DNA of 64,000 nt, taken from the NCBI RefSeq assembly GCF_010731795.1, contig NZ_AP022591.1, forward strand, positions 1,984,001-2,048,000, in the 5' to 3' direction. The notes beneath the pieces are model-generated. The model did not search any database and was not told the origin of the DNA. It worked only from the letters and a program-made list of their open reading frames with translations. The DNA is from Mycolicibacterium celeriflavum. GTDB taxonomy: Bacteria; Actinomycetota; Actinomycetes; Mycobacteriales; Mycobacteriaceae. The position numbers and the translations under genes were made by a program. Below are positions 18,601 through 27,750 of the stretch, one piece after another; positions within the stretch are counted from its first letter, which is position 1; each line of letters starts with the position of its first letter.

Positions 18601-18759
18601 AACGGCTTCGGGCTCAGTGCCCGCGGCGATGTGCGCCGCCGCGGTCTGCACCAACAGCGTGCTCTTACCGGTGCCCGCACCCCCGATCACGCGCACCACG
18701 CCGCGCATGCCGGGCTCGGTGAGCGCGGTCGGGCTGAGATCGGTCTGTGGCGCGGACAT
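15637..18759 (-). CDS. adnA: AdnA subunit of the AdnAB helicase-nuclease
   Basis: A 1040-residue partner of AdnB. The N-terminal motor keeps Walker A GGAGTGKS (about residues 26-33), but the Walker B box reads LLLVDDAQQLD, weaker than in AdnB, in line with AdnA being the less active motor. Motif III is GDPNQAVFGYRGAD. The C-terminal nuclease has GRVDRLERD, VVVDLKTGKSP and DAQSHAQLAMYQLA. Cysteines in LTDCPLRWLLE and in the terminal CSHCPVRSMCP are spaced as in AddB-type iron-sulfur nuclease domains. The gene leads an adnA-adnB operon, with translational coupling by the ATGA overlap. Homologue of Rv3202c. Confidence 0.92.
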   Translation of the reverse strand: MSAPQTDLSPTALTEPGMRGVVRVIGGAGTGKSTLLVQTAAAHIAAGTEPEAVLLLTGSARLGVRARAAITAELLRASSHTAVREPLVRTVHSYAFAVLRLAAQRNGDPPPRLITAAEQDGIVRELLAGDVEDGDRSAIAWPHHLRPALSTVGFANELRDLLARCTERGVDPLDLQRIGRRSGKPEWLAAGQFAQAYEQIMLLRSAVGMAAPQATIPALGAAELVGAALEAFGTDAELLAGERSRVKLLLVDDAQQLDPQAARLVRVLAQGAELTVLAGDPNQAVFGYRGADPALLRGDEAAIVLTESRRCAPAIADAITGVARRLPGADKGRVLTGTPGPAGTLAVRIAASPHAEAALIADALRRAHLVDGVPWSQMAVIVRSVPRLGAAVARTLAAAGVPVDMPSSTPVGQQPAVQALLTVLAATAQGLDVERASALITGPIGRVDPVSLRQLRRALRRFDGSRPPRDFGDLLVEALQHGVDGLPDNLARPLSRVRRVLVGARRSADDGDDPRYTLWQAWHRSGLQRRWLAASERGGPSGAQADRDLDAVTALFDVAEQYVNRTPAASLRGLIDHVAGLGLPAREHGGDVEAVAVLSAHAALGREWEFVVIAGMQEGLWPNTIPRGGVLATQELVDVLDGVTAEGDRGVSTRAPLLAEERRLLIAALGRARGRLLVTAVDSDSGDESMLPSAFCHELAEQAGDAVPDITTPVTAPRMLAPAALVGRLRGVVCAADGAADDDVRACAATQLARLAAAGVPGADPAQWQTMTPLSSEEPLWSGDDHTVTLSPSTLQMLTDCPLRWLLERHGGADGRDVRSAVGSLVHALVADPGRTESQMVNVLEKLWPRLPFDSRWYADNELGRHRAMLATFAQWRAQTRDELTEVGSEVAVDGVVVDCDDGAPDVRVRGRVDRLERDSEGRLVVVDLKTGKSPVTKDDAQSHAQLAMYQLAIAKGLLGHGESPGGGRLVYLGKTGAAGATQREQDALTAEKHTEWRDTVRRAAAATQGPEFVARINDGCSHCPVRSMCPAQTATGGVS

Positions 18760-18823
18760 GAACGCATGACACCACGGGGGTCCGACAAGTGGGCGGCACC
18801 GGATGCTGGCAGCATCAACACCT

Positions 18824-19588
18824 GTGACCGAACTCCTGCATGTTCACCGCTACGGTCCGCCGGGTTCGGCGCAGGTATTGGCCATCCACGGCCTGACCGG
18901 GCACGGGCAGAGGTGGCAGACGTTGGCGACGCAGCATCTGTCCGAGTTCGCGGTCGCCGCGCCGGACCTGCTCGGCCACGGTCGTTCGTCATGGGCGGCG
19001 CCGTGGACGATCGAAGCCAATGTGGCGGCGCTGGCCGGGTTGCTCGACGGGCCGGTCGTGGTTGTCGGGCATTCGTTCGGCGGTGCGATCGCGTTGAGTC
19101 TCGCTGCTGCGCGACCGGATTTGGTGTCGGCGCTCGTATTGCTCGATCCCGCAGTGGGGTTGGACGGCAGGTGGATGCGCGACATCGCCGACGACATGTT
19201 CGCCTCGCCGGACTATCCCGACCGCGCCGAAGCACGCGCGGAGAAGGTGAACGGGTCATGGGGCGAGGTGGACGCGAACGAGCTGGAGCGCGAACTCGAC
19301 GAGCACCTGATCGACCTGCCGACCGGCCGGTGCGGTTGGCGGATCAGCATTCCCGCGATGATGGCCTACTGGAGCGAGCTCGCGCGTCCGATTACGTTAC
19401 CGTCCAACGGTGTTCCGGTAACGCTGGTACGGGCGATGAAGACCGACCCGCCGTATGTCACCGACGACTTGCTCACAGGAATCGCCGACCGTCCCGACTT
19501 CACACTGATCGAATTCGATTGCGACCACATGGTGGCTCAAGCCCGGCCCGAAGAGACCGCGGGCCTGATCCGCGAGCGATTGAACTAG
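18824..19588 (+). CDS. lipV: Alpha/beta hydrolase, LipV-like
   Basis: A 254-residue alpha/beta hydrolase with HG oxyanion segment IHGLTGHGQRW, acid-strand region APDLLGHGRS, nucleophile elbow VVGHSFGGA (about residue 84) and catalytic His in FDCDHMVAQARP near the end. It corresponds to M. tuberculosis LipV (Rv3203), a predicted lipase/esterase. The GTG at 18824 gives VTELLHVHRYG, matching the conserved N-terminus; an ATG at 18803 would add seven residues. No ribosome-binding site precedes either. Two bases separate its stop from the downstream alkyltransferase-like gene, so they are co-transcribed. Confidence 0.85.
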   Translation: MTELLHVHRYGPPGSAQVLAIHGLTGHGQRWQTLATQHLSEFAVAAPDLLGHGRSSWAAPWTIEANVAALAGLLDGPVVVVGHSFGGAIALSLAAARPDLVSALVLLDPAVGLDGRWMRDIADDMFASPDYPDRAEARAEKVNGSWGEVDANELERELDEHLIDLPTGRCGWRISIPAMMAYWSELARPITLPSNGVPVTLVRAMKTDPPYVTDDLLTGIADRPDFTLIEFDCDHMVAQARPEETAGLIRERLN

Positions 19589-19590
19589 CG

Positions 19591-19887
19591 ATGGCCGCGA
19601 TCACCGACGAACAGGTCGAAGCGGTGCGCGCTCTGGTGGCGTCCATTCCTGCCGGTCGCGTGTCGACGTACGGCGACATCGCCGAGGCGGCAGGGCTTTC
19701 CAGTCCGCGCATCGTCGGCTGGATCATGCGCACCGACTCGTCGGACCTGCCGTGGCACCGCGTGATCACCGCGTCGGGGAAGCCCGCACCGCACCTGGCG
19801 ACGCGTCAGCTGGAGCGGCTGCGGGCAGAAGGCGTGCTCGCGCACGACGGCCGGATACGGCTCAGCGAGGTTCGGCACACGTTCTGA
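19591..19887 (+). CDS. Alkyltransferase-like protein (Atl), DNA repair
   Basis: A 98-residue MGMT/Ogt-fold protein. The helix-turn-helix STYGDIAEAAGLSSPRIVGW, arginine finger region and recognition segment are present. The active-site PCHRV is replaced by LPWHRVI, so the alkyl-accepting cysteine is a tryptophan. That substitution defines Atl proteins, which bind O6-alkylguanine and flag it for nucleotide excision repair instead of removing the group. Homologue of Rv3204, often mislabelled a methyltransferase. Placed just after the LipV-like gene, within a repair-rich neighbourhood (uvrD2, adnAB). Confidence 0.9.
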   Translation: MAAITDEQVEAVRALVASIPAGRVSTYGDIAEAAGLSSPRIVGWIMRTDSSDLPWHRVITASGKPAPHLATRQLERLRAEGVLAHDGRIRLSEVRHTF

Positions 19888-19965
19888 GCACGTCGAGTGA
19901 GAACTGACGGCTGTGCTCGATACCGGGTCGCGACCAGGAATGCTATTTCGCGCGCAAAAGGCGCC

Positions 19966-20823
19966 CTAGAGCACCAGGCGCACCAACGCCGCCGTGCGAG
20001 CCAGTCCGGGGAACGCGGCAGCCGTCGACCGCGGGTGAAGCGCGTGCACCGCGATGCGGAACATCAGCGCGCGCAACAACATCTGCGGCCATTCGGGCAA
20101 CGGGCTCCACCGTTCGATGAGCCCGTCGTCGGCTTCGCCCCAGGACAGCGCGTCGACCACGACGACGCCGGCCGCCCACGATGCCGGCCGCCAGTACGGG
20201 ATGATGTCGGTGATCCCCGGCGCGGCGGTGCCCGCGAAAAGCACTGTGCCGTAAAGATCCCCGTGCACCAGTTGGCTGGGGCTCTTCGTCGGCCTGCGCA
20301 GCCCGGCGAGTTGGTTGAGCAGTTCGACCGAGCGCTGCCCGTCGGCCGAACCGGGCGCCACGCGTGCGCCCGGCGGCAGCGAATGCAGCGGGCGTTCCTC
20401 CCACGCTGCGCGGTCGGCGGCGATGAACACGTCGACGTCGGCCCACGGCGCCACCGGCGGCTGTGTCAGAAACCTCGGGCGTTCCAGCTTGGCCGTCGCC
20501 TCGTGCAGCCGCACCGCGGCCGAGACCACCTCGTCGTGGCGCGGCTCCGGGGTCCCCGCTACGAAGGTATCCGCGCGCCAGCCGGCGACCACGTACCGTC
20601 CGTCGGTGGAGCGCACGGGACGCGCCAACCGCACTCCGTCGACGAACAACGTCTCCCGCACCTTGGCCGACCAGGCGGCCCGGGCATGGTCGGCGACCAT
20701 CGACAGCACGACTTCGCCGCAGCGCCAGCCGCCTTCCCAGCTCGATCCGAGAGGAACCGGCGCAACGCCGGTCAGGCCGAACGCGGCCAGCACATGATCC
20801 GGTGGCCGTTCGACAGTCACCAC
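19966..20823 (-). CDS. TIGR02569-family protein (Rv3205c homologue), phosphotransferase-like fold
   Basis: A 285-residue actinobacterial protein resembling aminoglycoside phosphotransferase-like folds. LVHGDLYGTVLFAG (about residue 190) corresponds to the HGDLxxxN catalytic loop, but the asparagine position is Val/Leu-like, and ITDIIPYWRP corresponds to the DFG/DW metal site. The lobe ahead of it (GSSWEGGWRCGEVVLSMVADH) would be the ATP-binding region. Whether it is an active kinase is unclear. The family is regularly found next to moeZ, as here (33 bases from the moeZ stop), and no biochemical role is established. Confidence 0.72.
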   Translation of the reverse strand: MVTVERPPDHVLAAFGLTGVAPVPLGSSWEGGWRCGEVVLSMVADHARAAWSAKVRETLFVDGVRLARPVRSTDGRYVVAGWRADTFVAGTPEPRHDEVVSAAVRLHEATAKLERPRFLTQPPVAPWADVDVFIAADRAAWEERPLHSLPPGARVAPGSADGQRSVELLNQLAGLRRPTKSPSQLVHGDLYGTVLFAGTAAPGITDIIPYWRPASWAAGVVVVDALSWGEADDGLIERWSPLPEWPQMLLRALMFRIAVHALHPRSTAAAFPGLARTAALVRLVL

Positions 20824-20856
20824 CTCAGCGTAAGCCGAATACCGGCTAACCAGCCG

Positions 20857-22035
20857 TTAGTACATGACCATGTCGGGTTCGAGTTGGTTGCCCCAGGCCA
20901 CGATTCCGCCCTGAACATGCATCGCGTCGGAAAATCCCGCCTTCTTCGCGATCGCCAACACCTCGGCGGAGCGCACCCCGGTCTTGCAGTAGAACACCGG
21001 CGTGCGGTCGACCGGCAGCCTCGCCAGCGCCTCACCCGACTCGAAGGAGCCCTTCGGGATCAGCTCGGCACCCTCGATGCGGTTGATGTCCCACTCGACC
21101 TGCTCACGCACGTCGATCAGGGCCAGCGGCTTGCCGGAATCCAGCAGCTCCTTGAGCTCGCGCGGGGTGATCGTGGAGTCGGCAGCGGCTTCGGCGGCGG
21201 CATCGGAGACGACGCCGCAGAACTCGTCGTAGTCGATCAGCTCGGTGATCTTCGGCGTCGAGGGGTCCTTGCGGATCTTGATGGTGCGGTACGTCATGTC
21301 CAGCGCGTCGTAGACCATCAGGCGGCCCAGCAGCGTTTCCCCGATTCCGGTGATCAGCTTGATCGCCTCGGTGCCCATCACCGACGCGACCGAGGCGCAC
21401 AGGATGCCCAGCACGCCGCCCTCCGCGCAGGACGGCACCATCCCGGGTGGCGGCGGCTCCGGGTACAGGTCGCGGTAGTTCAGGCCCCGACCGTCGGGGG
21501 CGTCCTCCCAGAACACCGAGATCTGGCCCTCGAACCGGTAGATCGAGCCCCACACATACGGCTTGTGCGCCAGCACCGCGGCATCGTTGACCAGATAGCG
21601 CGTGGCGAAGTTGTCGGTGCCGTCCAGGATCAGGTCATACTGCTCGAACAGCTCGACCGCGTTGTCGGGCTCGAGGCGGAACTGGTGCAGCCGGACGTCT
21701 ACCAGCGGGTTGATGTCGAGGATCGAGTCACGGGCGCTTTCGGCCTTGGACCGGCCGATGTCGGACTGGCCGTGGATGATCTGGCGCTGCAGGTTCGACT
21801 CGTCGACCACGTCGAACTCGACGATTCCGATCGTGCCGACGCCGGCCGCGGCGAGGTACAACAGCGTCGGCGAACCCAGCCCGCCGGCGCCGATGACCAG
21901 CACCCGGGCGTTCTTCAGCCGCTTTTGCCCGTCCAGGCCGAGGTCCGGGATGATGAGGTGGCGGCTGTAGCGCGCAACTTCCTCGCGGGTGAGTTCGGCC
22001 GCCGGTTCGACCAGCGGCGGCAACGGTGTCGACAC
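20857..22035 (-). CDS. moeZ: Adenylyltransferase/sulfurtransferase MoeZ
   Basis: A 392-residue two-domain protein. The N-terminal E1-like ThiF domain has GAGGLGSPTLLYLAAAGVG as its ATP site, ANNxR-like DESNLQRQIIHG, and DGTDNFATRYLVND. The C-terminal rhodanese domain carries FYCKTGVRSAEVL with the sulfur-accepting cysteine. It activates C-terminal Gly-Gly carriers such as CysO and MoaD for cysteine and molybdopterin synthesis. The GTG start at 22035 has AAGGAGA 10 bases upstream. A SigH-like promoter sequence lies 54-80 bases upstream (22089-22115), consistent with thiol-stress control. Homologue of Rv3206c (moeB1). Confidence 0.93.
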   Translation of the reverse strand: MSTPLPPLVEPAAELTREEVARYSRHLIIPDLGLDGQKRLKNARVLVIGAGGLGSPTLLYLAAAGVGTIGIVEFDVVDESNLQRQIIHGQSDIGRSKAESARDSILDINPLVDVRLHQFRLEPDNAVELFEQYDLILDGTDNFATRYLVNDAAVLAHKPYVWGSIYRFEGQISVFWEDAPDGRGLNYRDLYPEPPPPGMVPSCAEGGVLGILCASVASVMGTEAIKLITGIGETLLGRLMVYDALDMTYRTIKIRKDPSTPKITELIDYDEFCGVVSDAAAEAAADSTITPRELKELLDSGKPLALIDVREQVEWDINRIEGAELIPKGSFESGEALARLPVDRTPVFYCKTGVRSAEVLAIAKKAGFSDAMHVQGGIVAWGNQLEPDMVMY

Positions 22036-22088
22036 CGAGAAATCTCCTTGTTTGACGTCTGCAGACCATCTCAGCAGGTACGACTTTC

Positions 22089-22115
22089 AACAGCAATGCG
22101 ACCTCAGCGCTTCCC
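22089..22115 (-). promoter_or_regulatory. SigH-type promoter candidate upstream of moeZ
   Basis: On the minus strand GGGAAGC (22115-22109), 16 bases, then TGTT (22092-22089) match the GGGAA...GTT arrangement of SigH promoters, with initiation expected near 22080. The -35 element overlaps the inverted repeat at 22111-22145. Confidence 0.5.
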
Positions 22116-22145
22116 GCACGCTCGCCGGCTGTGAGCGTGCGGGAA
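22111..22145. repeat. 13-bp perfect inverted repeat in the moeZ upstream region
   Basis: TTCCCGCACGCTC at 22111-22123 is complementary to GAGCGTGCGGGAA at 22133-22145 with a 9-base loop. Its right arm is also the start of the 61-base repeat at 22133-22193. Confidence 0.75.
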
Positions 22146-22193
22146 ACGCTGGAAAACGTCGGCGTGTCGTGTGCAAACCCGCACGTTCGCGCA
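22133..22193 (+). repeat. 61-base intergenic repeat, copy 1
   Basis: Begins GAGCGTGC and contains GGCGTGTCGTGTGCAAAC followed by CGCACG and TCGCGCA. The last 33 bases match 43936-43968 with two differences, and the full 61 bases agree at about four positions in five. It lies between moeZ and the convergently placed end of the DUF3152 gene. Confidence 0.75.
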
Positions 22194-22227
22194 GAAGACG
22201 CAACGGAGGGGGTGACGCAGGTCTCGC

Positions 22228-23289
22228 TCAGGCGATCGGGTACGGCCAGGGGTTGGGCTTGCAGGTGTGGTTGTCCGGCTGCACCGACTGCGGGTCGAAC
22301 CGCGCGGCATCGTTGTTGTTGGTCGAGAAGGTCTGCTGCATCATCACCGGCGCCAGCTGATCGTTACCCCCGCACGGCTCGTGCCGCTGATAGCCGATCG
22401 CGTGGCCGACCTCGTGGTTGATCAGGTACTGCCGATACGAGCCGACGTCGCCCTGAAACGGCACCGCGCCGCGCACCCAGCGCGCCTCGTTGATGAACAC
22501 GCGCGGCTGGCCGTCGGCGTAAGCCGGGTTGTAGCAGGACGCCTCCAGCTGGATGTCGTATCCGCAGCCTTCGCGAACGGTCATCGGCGTGCTCAGCGAG
22601 ATGCGGAAGTCGGGCTCGCCGCCCGACGCCGCGTCGAGGCGGATGAACGCGAACTGCGGATTGTGCGTCCAGCTCTTGGGGTTGGCCAGCGTCTCGCTGA
22701 CCATGCGGGCGAACGCCTCATCGCCGCCGAACGTCGCGGTGTCGATGCCGTTTTCGACCTCGACGGTGTATCTGAACACCTTCGCGGTGCCCTGCCCGAC
22801 CTGGGCCGTGGTGCCCGGCACGATGTGCCACGTCTTGGCGCCGGCTTGGGTGAACGGCCCGCCCTGAGGCAGGATTCCGGTCGGCAGGTTCGCGTCGAAC
22901 TGTGTCAGCCCTTTCGGCGGCGCGCCGATGATCGCCGTGCTGGCCACCCCGATGGTCGGTGGACCCTGCACCGGGCCCTCGGCCTGCTTGGGCGCGGGCG
23001 CGCTGGTGCCGGTGATCGTCTGGTACACCACGACCGCGGTCACGACGACGAGGACCGGCAGCGCGTAGGCCCGCCAGCCGTAGGTGGAAAGGAAGCGGCC
23101 GAGCCACGTCTGCTTGCGAATCCCGCGGTGCTCCTCGCGATTGGACCTGACCCGTCCCGAGCTCTCGGCGAGCGGGTCACGTTGAGCGCGCAGCGGCTCG
23201 CGCCACTCGTCGCGCAGCACGGGCACGCGGCCGCCGCCGCGACGCTCTGGACCCAGTTGTCCTCCTCGCGTGCGGGAGTCGTAGGTCAC
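22228..23289 (-). CDS. DUF3152 membrane-anchored metalloprotease-like protein (Rv3207c homologue)
   Basis: A 353-residue actinobacterial protein. After a charged cytoplasmic stretch, one membrane helix (YALPVLVVVTAVVVYQTITG, about residues 80-100) is followed by a Pro-rich linker and a large extracytoplasmic domain. The zinc-protease signature INHEVGHAIGYQRHEPC gives HExxH, then H and C. Cysteines in EGCGYDIQLEASC and near the end could form disulfides. The GTG at 23289 (VTYDSRTRGG) is chosen because the upstream in-frame extension is low-complexity. Substrate unknown. It is divergent from the TetR gene. Confidence 0.8.
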   Translation of the reverse strand: MTYDSRTRGGQLGPERRGGGRVPVLRDEWREPLRAQRDPLAESSGRVRSNREEHRGIRKQTWLGRFLSTYGWRAYALPVLVVVTAVVVYQTITGTSAPAPKQAEGPVQGPPTIGVASTAIIGAPPKGLTQFDANLPTGILPQGGPFTQAGAKTWHIVPGTTAQVGQGTAKVFRYTVEVENGIDTATFGGDEAFARMVSETLANPKSWTHNPQFAFIRLDAASGGEPDFRISLSTPMTVREGCGYDIQLEASCYNPAYADGQPRVFINEARWVRGAVPFQGDVGSYRQYLINHEVGHAIGYQRHEPCGGNDQLAPVMMQQTFSTNNNDAARFDPQSVQPDNHTCKPNPWPYPIA

Positions 23290-23424
23290 CGAAACAGGAT
23301 GACACAGGCCAGCGCCGTCGAACTTCCGGCGCGCCACCGTCGGCTGGAGTCGCTGTGAGCCGTGCCTCACGTGCGCGCATTGCCAACGGTAGTAGTGTCA
23401 TTGCGAAAAACTACAGCCAGATGA

Positions 23425-24340
<916 letters not shown>

Positions 24341-24573
24341 GCCGTGGTCCCTTTCCGTTGCACCGAAGAACTTGACGCAAGGCTAATGGACGGCGCGCCG
24401 CGCGCAGCGCGGCGGTGAGTTCGCGGTCGGCGAAGCTCCGAGATCAACGGCGACCGAACCGAGTCCGGACCGTAACCAACACACCAGCCGCTGAACCTCA
24501 CCCGTCACTCCAGCATCGATAGCATCAGGCCCGGCAACAATTTCCGTGCCCCACACGACCCGGGAAAACCCAT

Positions 24574-25326
24574 ATGAACAGGCCTTACACTGCGCATTCA
24601 CCGTATTCGCTGACCCCGACCGAACGGATCCCCAGCTACGCCGGATACGCCGGACCACCCGCCGCGGACCTCGATTACGAGCACGACGGGATGCCGGCGC
24701 CCGAGGAGTACGAGGACTACGACGAGTACGAACAGCAGTACGACGAGGAGCGCATCGATCGGCGCTGGATGTGGGTGGCCGGGATCGCCGGCGTGATCCT
24801 GTTCATCGCAATCGGAACCACCGGCATCATCCTCGGCGGCGGCGACAGCGGTTCGGTGTCAGCCACCGCGACCTCGGATGCACCCACGCTGTCGAGTGCG
24901 CCGGCCACCACGACCGCCCCGCGGGCCGGCGGCACCCAGCCCGTCCCCTCGTCGCTGCCGCCGGAGACGGTCACGACTGTCAGCCCGACCGCCGAGACGA
25001 CCGCGCCACCCACCTCGGCCCAGCCCGCGGCCGTCCCGCCGCCTGCACCGGTATCACCGCGCACCATCACCTACCGGGTGACGGGCAACCGCCAGCTGAT
25101 CGACCTGGTGACGGTGATCTACACCGACGGCCAGGGCGCCCTGAGGACCGAGGTCAACGTCGCGCTGCCGTGGGCCAAGCAGGTGGTGCTCGAACCCGGT
25201 GTGGAGCTCAAGTCGGTCACCGCGACCAGCGTCGCCGGCCAGCTGAACTGCAGCATCACCGATGCGGCGGGCACGCTGATCACCGCGCAGAACAACAATT
25301 CGATGATCGCCAGCTGCACCCAGTAG
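24574..25326 (+). CDS. MmpS-like membrane protein (Rv3209 homologue)
   Basis: A 250-residue protein with an acidic, tyrosine-rich cytoplasmic N-terminus (EEYEDYDEYEQQYDEE) and one membrane helix (WMWVAGIAGVILFIAIGTTG, about residues 65-87). A long Thr/Pro/Ala-rich extracytoplasmic linker leads to a C-terminal MmpS-type beta domain starting TITYRVTGNRQLIDLVTVIY. MmpS proteins accompany MmpL transporters, but no mmpL is adjacent here. The ATG at 24574 is chosen as the first codon of the conserved N-terminus. The 233 bases upstream hold no other gene. Confidence 0.8.
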   Translation: MNRPYTAHSPYSLTPTERIPSYAGYAGPPAADLDYEHDGMPAPEEYEDYDEYEQQYDEERIDRRWMWVAGIAGVILFIAIGTTGIILGGGDSGSVSATATSDAPTLSSAPATTTAPRAGGTQPVPSSLPPETVTTVSPTAETTAPPTSAQPAAVPPPAPVSPRTITYRVTGNRQLIDLVTVIYTDGQGALRTEVNVALPWAKQVVLEPGVELKSVTATSVAGQLNCSITDAAGTLITAQNNNSMIASCTQ

Positions 25327-25343
25327 CGCAGTCACGGCGGGGG

Positions 25344-26039
25344 TCAGGCCAGCCCGAGCTCCTGCATGCGGGAGGTGTGTGTGCGCTGCAGCCGGTCGAA
25401 GAACTCGGTCAGTTGCGTCAGCCCTTCGCCGCTGGCCATCACCAGATCGACCAACTCGTCGTGATCGGCCAACACGAACTGCGCCTGGGTGATCGCCTCA
25501 CCGAGCAGGCGACGCGACCACAGCGCGAGCCGGTGCCGCTGCTTCTCGCTGGCCGTCACCGCCGCGCGCACCTCGGCGACGACGAACTGCGAGTGGCCGG
25601 TCTCCGACAGCACCGCGCGCACCACTTCGGCGACCTCGGCGGGCATCGAGTCGGCGATCTCGAGGTAGAAGTCGGCGGCCAGAGCATCGCCGACATATGT
25701 CTTGACCAAAGCCTCGAGCCAGGTGCTCGGAGTGGTCAGCCGGTGGTAATTCTCAAGTGCTGACGCGTATTTCGTCATCGCCGGCACGACGTCCACTCCG
25801 CGGCGCTCGAGCGCGTCCCGCAGCACCTCGTAGTGGTTCATCTCGGCGGCCGCCATGCTGGCCATGTTGATGCGTCCGCGCAGGTTCGGCGCCATGCGCG
25901 CCTCGTCGGTGAGCCGGTAGAACGCCGCCACCTCGCCGTAAGCCAGCAGCGCGAAAAGTTCGTTGACGCCGGGATGCTCGGCCGACACACCTGACGTCGC
26001 CGAGTCGGTTTGCCCGGGTGCCGGTGGCGTCGAGTTCAT
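25344..26039 (-). CDS. Ferritin-like fold protein (Rv3210c homologue)
   Basis: A 231-residue helical protein of the actinobacterial ferritin-like (tRNA-hydroxylase-like) group. Helices with ELFALLAYGEVAAFYRLTDEA, MASMAAAEMNHYEVLRDALE and ETGHSQFVVAEVRAAV supply the E...ExxH and ExxH-like residues expected of a di-iron four-helix bundle. The role is not known. The ATG at 26039 gives MNSTPPAPGQ; an in-frame start at 26060 would add seven residues. Divergent from rhlE, sharing a 233-base control region. Confidence 0.75.
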   Translation of the reverse strand: MNSTPPAPGQTDSATSGVSAEHPGVNELFALLAYGEVAAFYRLTDEARMAPNLRGRINMASMAAAEMNHYEVLRDALERRGVDVVPAMTKYASALENYHRLTTPSTWLEALVKTYVGDALAADFYLEIADSMPAEVAEVVRAVLSETGHSQFVVAEVRAAVTASEKQRHRLALWSRRLLGEAITQAQFVLADHDELVDLVMASGEGLTQLTEFFDRLQRTHTSRMQELGLA

Positions 26040-26092
26040 GGGCCCAACTCTAAACGTCACCGCGCCTGGCCGGTCGGGCGAACATCACCAGG

Positions 26093-26098
26093 TATGAT
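26093..26098 (+). promoter_or_regulatory. Likely -10 box of the rhlE promoter
   Basis: TATGAT, close to the consensus -10 hexamer, lies 175 bases before the rhlE start, implying a 5' untranslated region of about 165 bases. Long leaders are common on DEAD-box helicase genes and can respond to cold; I see no -35 box of note. Confidence 0.5.
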
Positions 26099-26272
26099 GG
26101 TTTCGGGCAGCGGCATTGAAGAAAGCTCGCCGCCACCCAAGAAATGTGCGTGCACGCAGTCGGCCCGCCTACCTCAGCGCCGGGCTCTGGTCTTCACTGG
26201 CCATTACTTTTGTCGAACTCGTGCGCGCGTGGAAGCCATGAGGATGACAATTGAAAGGCCTCGTTTTCGCGT

Positions 26273-27733
26273 ATGACGCATCTCAATCCCACATTTGCTG
26301 AACTCGGAGTCCGCGACGAAATCGTGCGCGCACTCGCCGAGGACGGCAAGCAACATCCATTTGCCATTCAAGAGCTGACCATGCCGATGGCGCTGGCCGG
26401 CGACGACCTGATCGGCCAGGCCCGCACCGGCATGGGCAAGACGCTGGCCTTCGGTGTGCCGATGCTGCAGCGCATCACCACCGACGCCGACCGCCCCCTG
26501 ACCGGCGTCCCGCGGGCGCTTGTGGTCGTGCCCACCCGCGAGTTGTGTCTGCAGGTGTACGGCGACCTGGCGGCCGCCGGGAAGTACCTCACGGTCGGCG
26601 ACCGCAAGCTGTCGGTCACCTCGATTTACGGCGGACGGCCCTACGAGGGCCAGATCGAGGCGCTGGAGAAGGGCGTCGACGTCGTCGTCGGAACGCCCGG
26701 TCGCCTGCTCGACCTGGCCCAGCAGGGGCATCTGAAGTTGGGCGGACTGTCCATGCTGGTGCTCGACGAGGCCGACGAGATGCTCGACCTCGGCTTCCTG
26801 CCCGACATCGAGCGGATCCTGCGCCAGATTCCCGACAGCAGGCAATCGATGCTGTTCTCGGCGACGATGCCGGACCCGATCATCACGCTGGCCCGCACCT
26901 TCATGAACCAGCCGACGCACATCAGGGCCGAAGCTCCGCATTCGGCGGCCACCCACGACACCACCGAGCAGTTCGCCTACCGTGCGCACGCGCTGGACAA
27001 GGTGGAGATGGTCGCCCGCATCCTGCAGGCCGAGGGCCGCGGCGCCACGATGATCTTCACTCGCACCAAGCGCACCGCGCAGAAGGTCGCCGACGAACTC
27101 GCCGAGCGCGGGTTCAAGGTCGGCGCCGTGCACGGCGACCTCGGCCAGGCGGCCCGCGAGAAGTCGCTCAAGGCGTTCCGCACCGGCGATGTGGACGTGC
27201 TGGTCGCCACCGACGTCGCCGCCCGCGGCATCGACATCGACGACATCACCCACGTGATCAACTACCAGATCCCCGAGGACGAGCAGGCCTACGTGCACCG
27301 TATCGGCCGCACGGGCCGCGCGGGAAAGACCGGAATCGCGGTGACGCTGGTGGACTGGGACGAACTGGCACGTTGGACGATGATCGACAAGGCGCTCGGC
27401 CTCAACACACCCGATCCCGCCGAAACGTACTCCAGCTCGCCACATCTCTACAGCGAGCTGGGCATCCCCGCCGACGCCACCGGCAATGTCGGTGAGCCCG
27501 TCAAGGTGCAGAGCAAGCGCGCCCCGACGGAGAAGGCGGCCGACCGCCCCGCCCGCACCCGCGACCGGACCCGTCGCCGCACGCGCGGAGGCAAGCCGGC
27601 CGGCGGGCATCCCGAAGCGTCCACCTCACCCGAGCAGGAGTCCAGCGACGCCGGCGACAGTTCCGGTGACGTGGGTCCGGCCAAGCGTCGACGCCGGCGT
27701 CGGCCGCGCAAGGCCCCGGCCAGCACCGGCTAG
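26273..27733 (+). CDS. rhlE: DEAD-box ATP-dependent RNA helicase RhlE
   Basis: A 486-residue cytoplasmic RNA helicase. The Q-motif region is FAIQELTMPMAL, Walker A ARTGMGKT, motif Ia PTRELCLQ, motif Ib TPGRLLDL, motif II VLDEADEMLDLGF, motif III SAT, motif IV MIFTRTKRT, motif V ATDVAARGIDI and motif VI HRIGRTGRAGK. The C-terminal 100 residues are a basic Arg/Lys/Ser/Pro-rich tail (RTRRRTRGGKP, KRRRRRRPRK) likely to bind RNA. The gene has a long predicted leader and lies 17 bases ahead of the beta-propeller gene. Homologue of Rv3211. Confidence 0.93.
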   Translation: MTHLNPTFAELGVRDEIVRALAEDGKQHPFAIQELTMPMALAGDDLIGQARTGMGKTLAFGVPMLQRITTDADRPLTGVPRALVVVPTRELCLQVYGDLAAAGKYLTVGDRKLSVTSIYGGRPYEGQIEALEKGVDVVVGTPGRLLDLAQQGHLKLGGLSMLVLDEADEMLDLGFLPDIERILRQIPDSRQSMLFSATMPDPIITLARTFMNQPTHIRAEAPHSAATHDTTEQFAYRAHALDKVEMVARILQAEGRGATMIFTRTKRTAQKVADELAERGFKVGAVHGDLGQAAREKSLKAFRTGDVDVLVATDVAARGIDIDDITHVINYQIPEDEQAYVHRIGRTGRAGKTGIAVTLVDWDELARWTMIDKALGLNTPDPAETYSSSPHLYSELGIPADATGNVGEPVKVQSKRAPTEKAADRPARTRDRTRRRTRGGKPAGGHPEASTSPEQESSDAGDSSGDVGPAKRRRRRRPRKAPASTG

Positions 27734-27750
27734 CGAGGCGCCGGCGCGCG

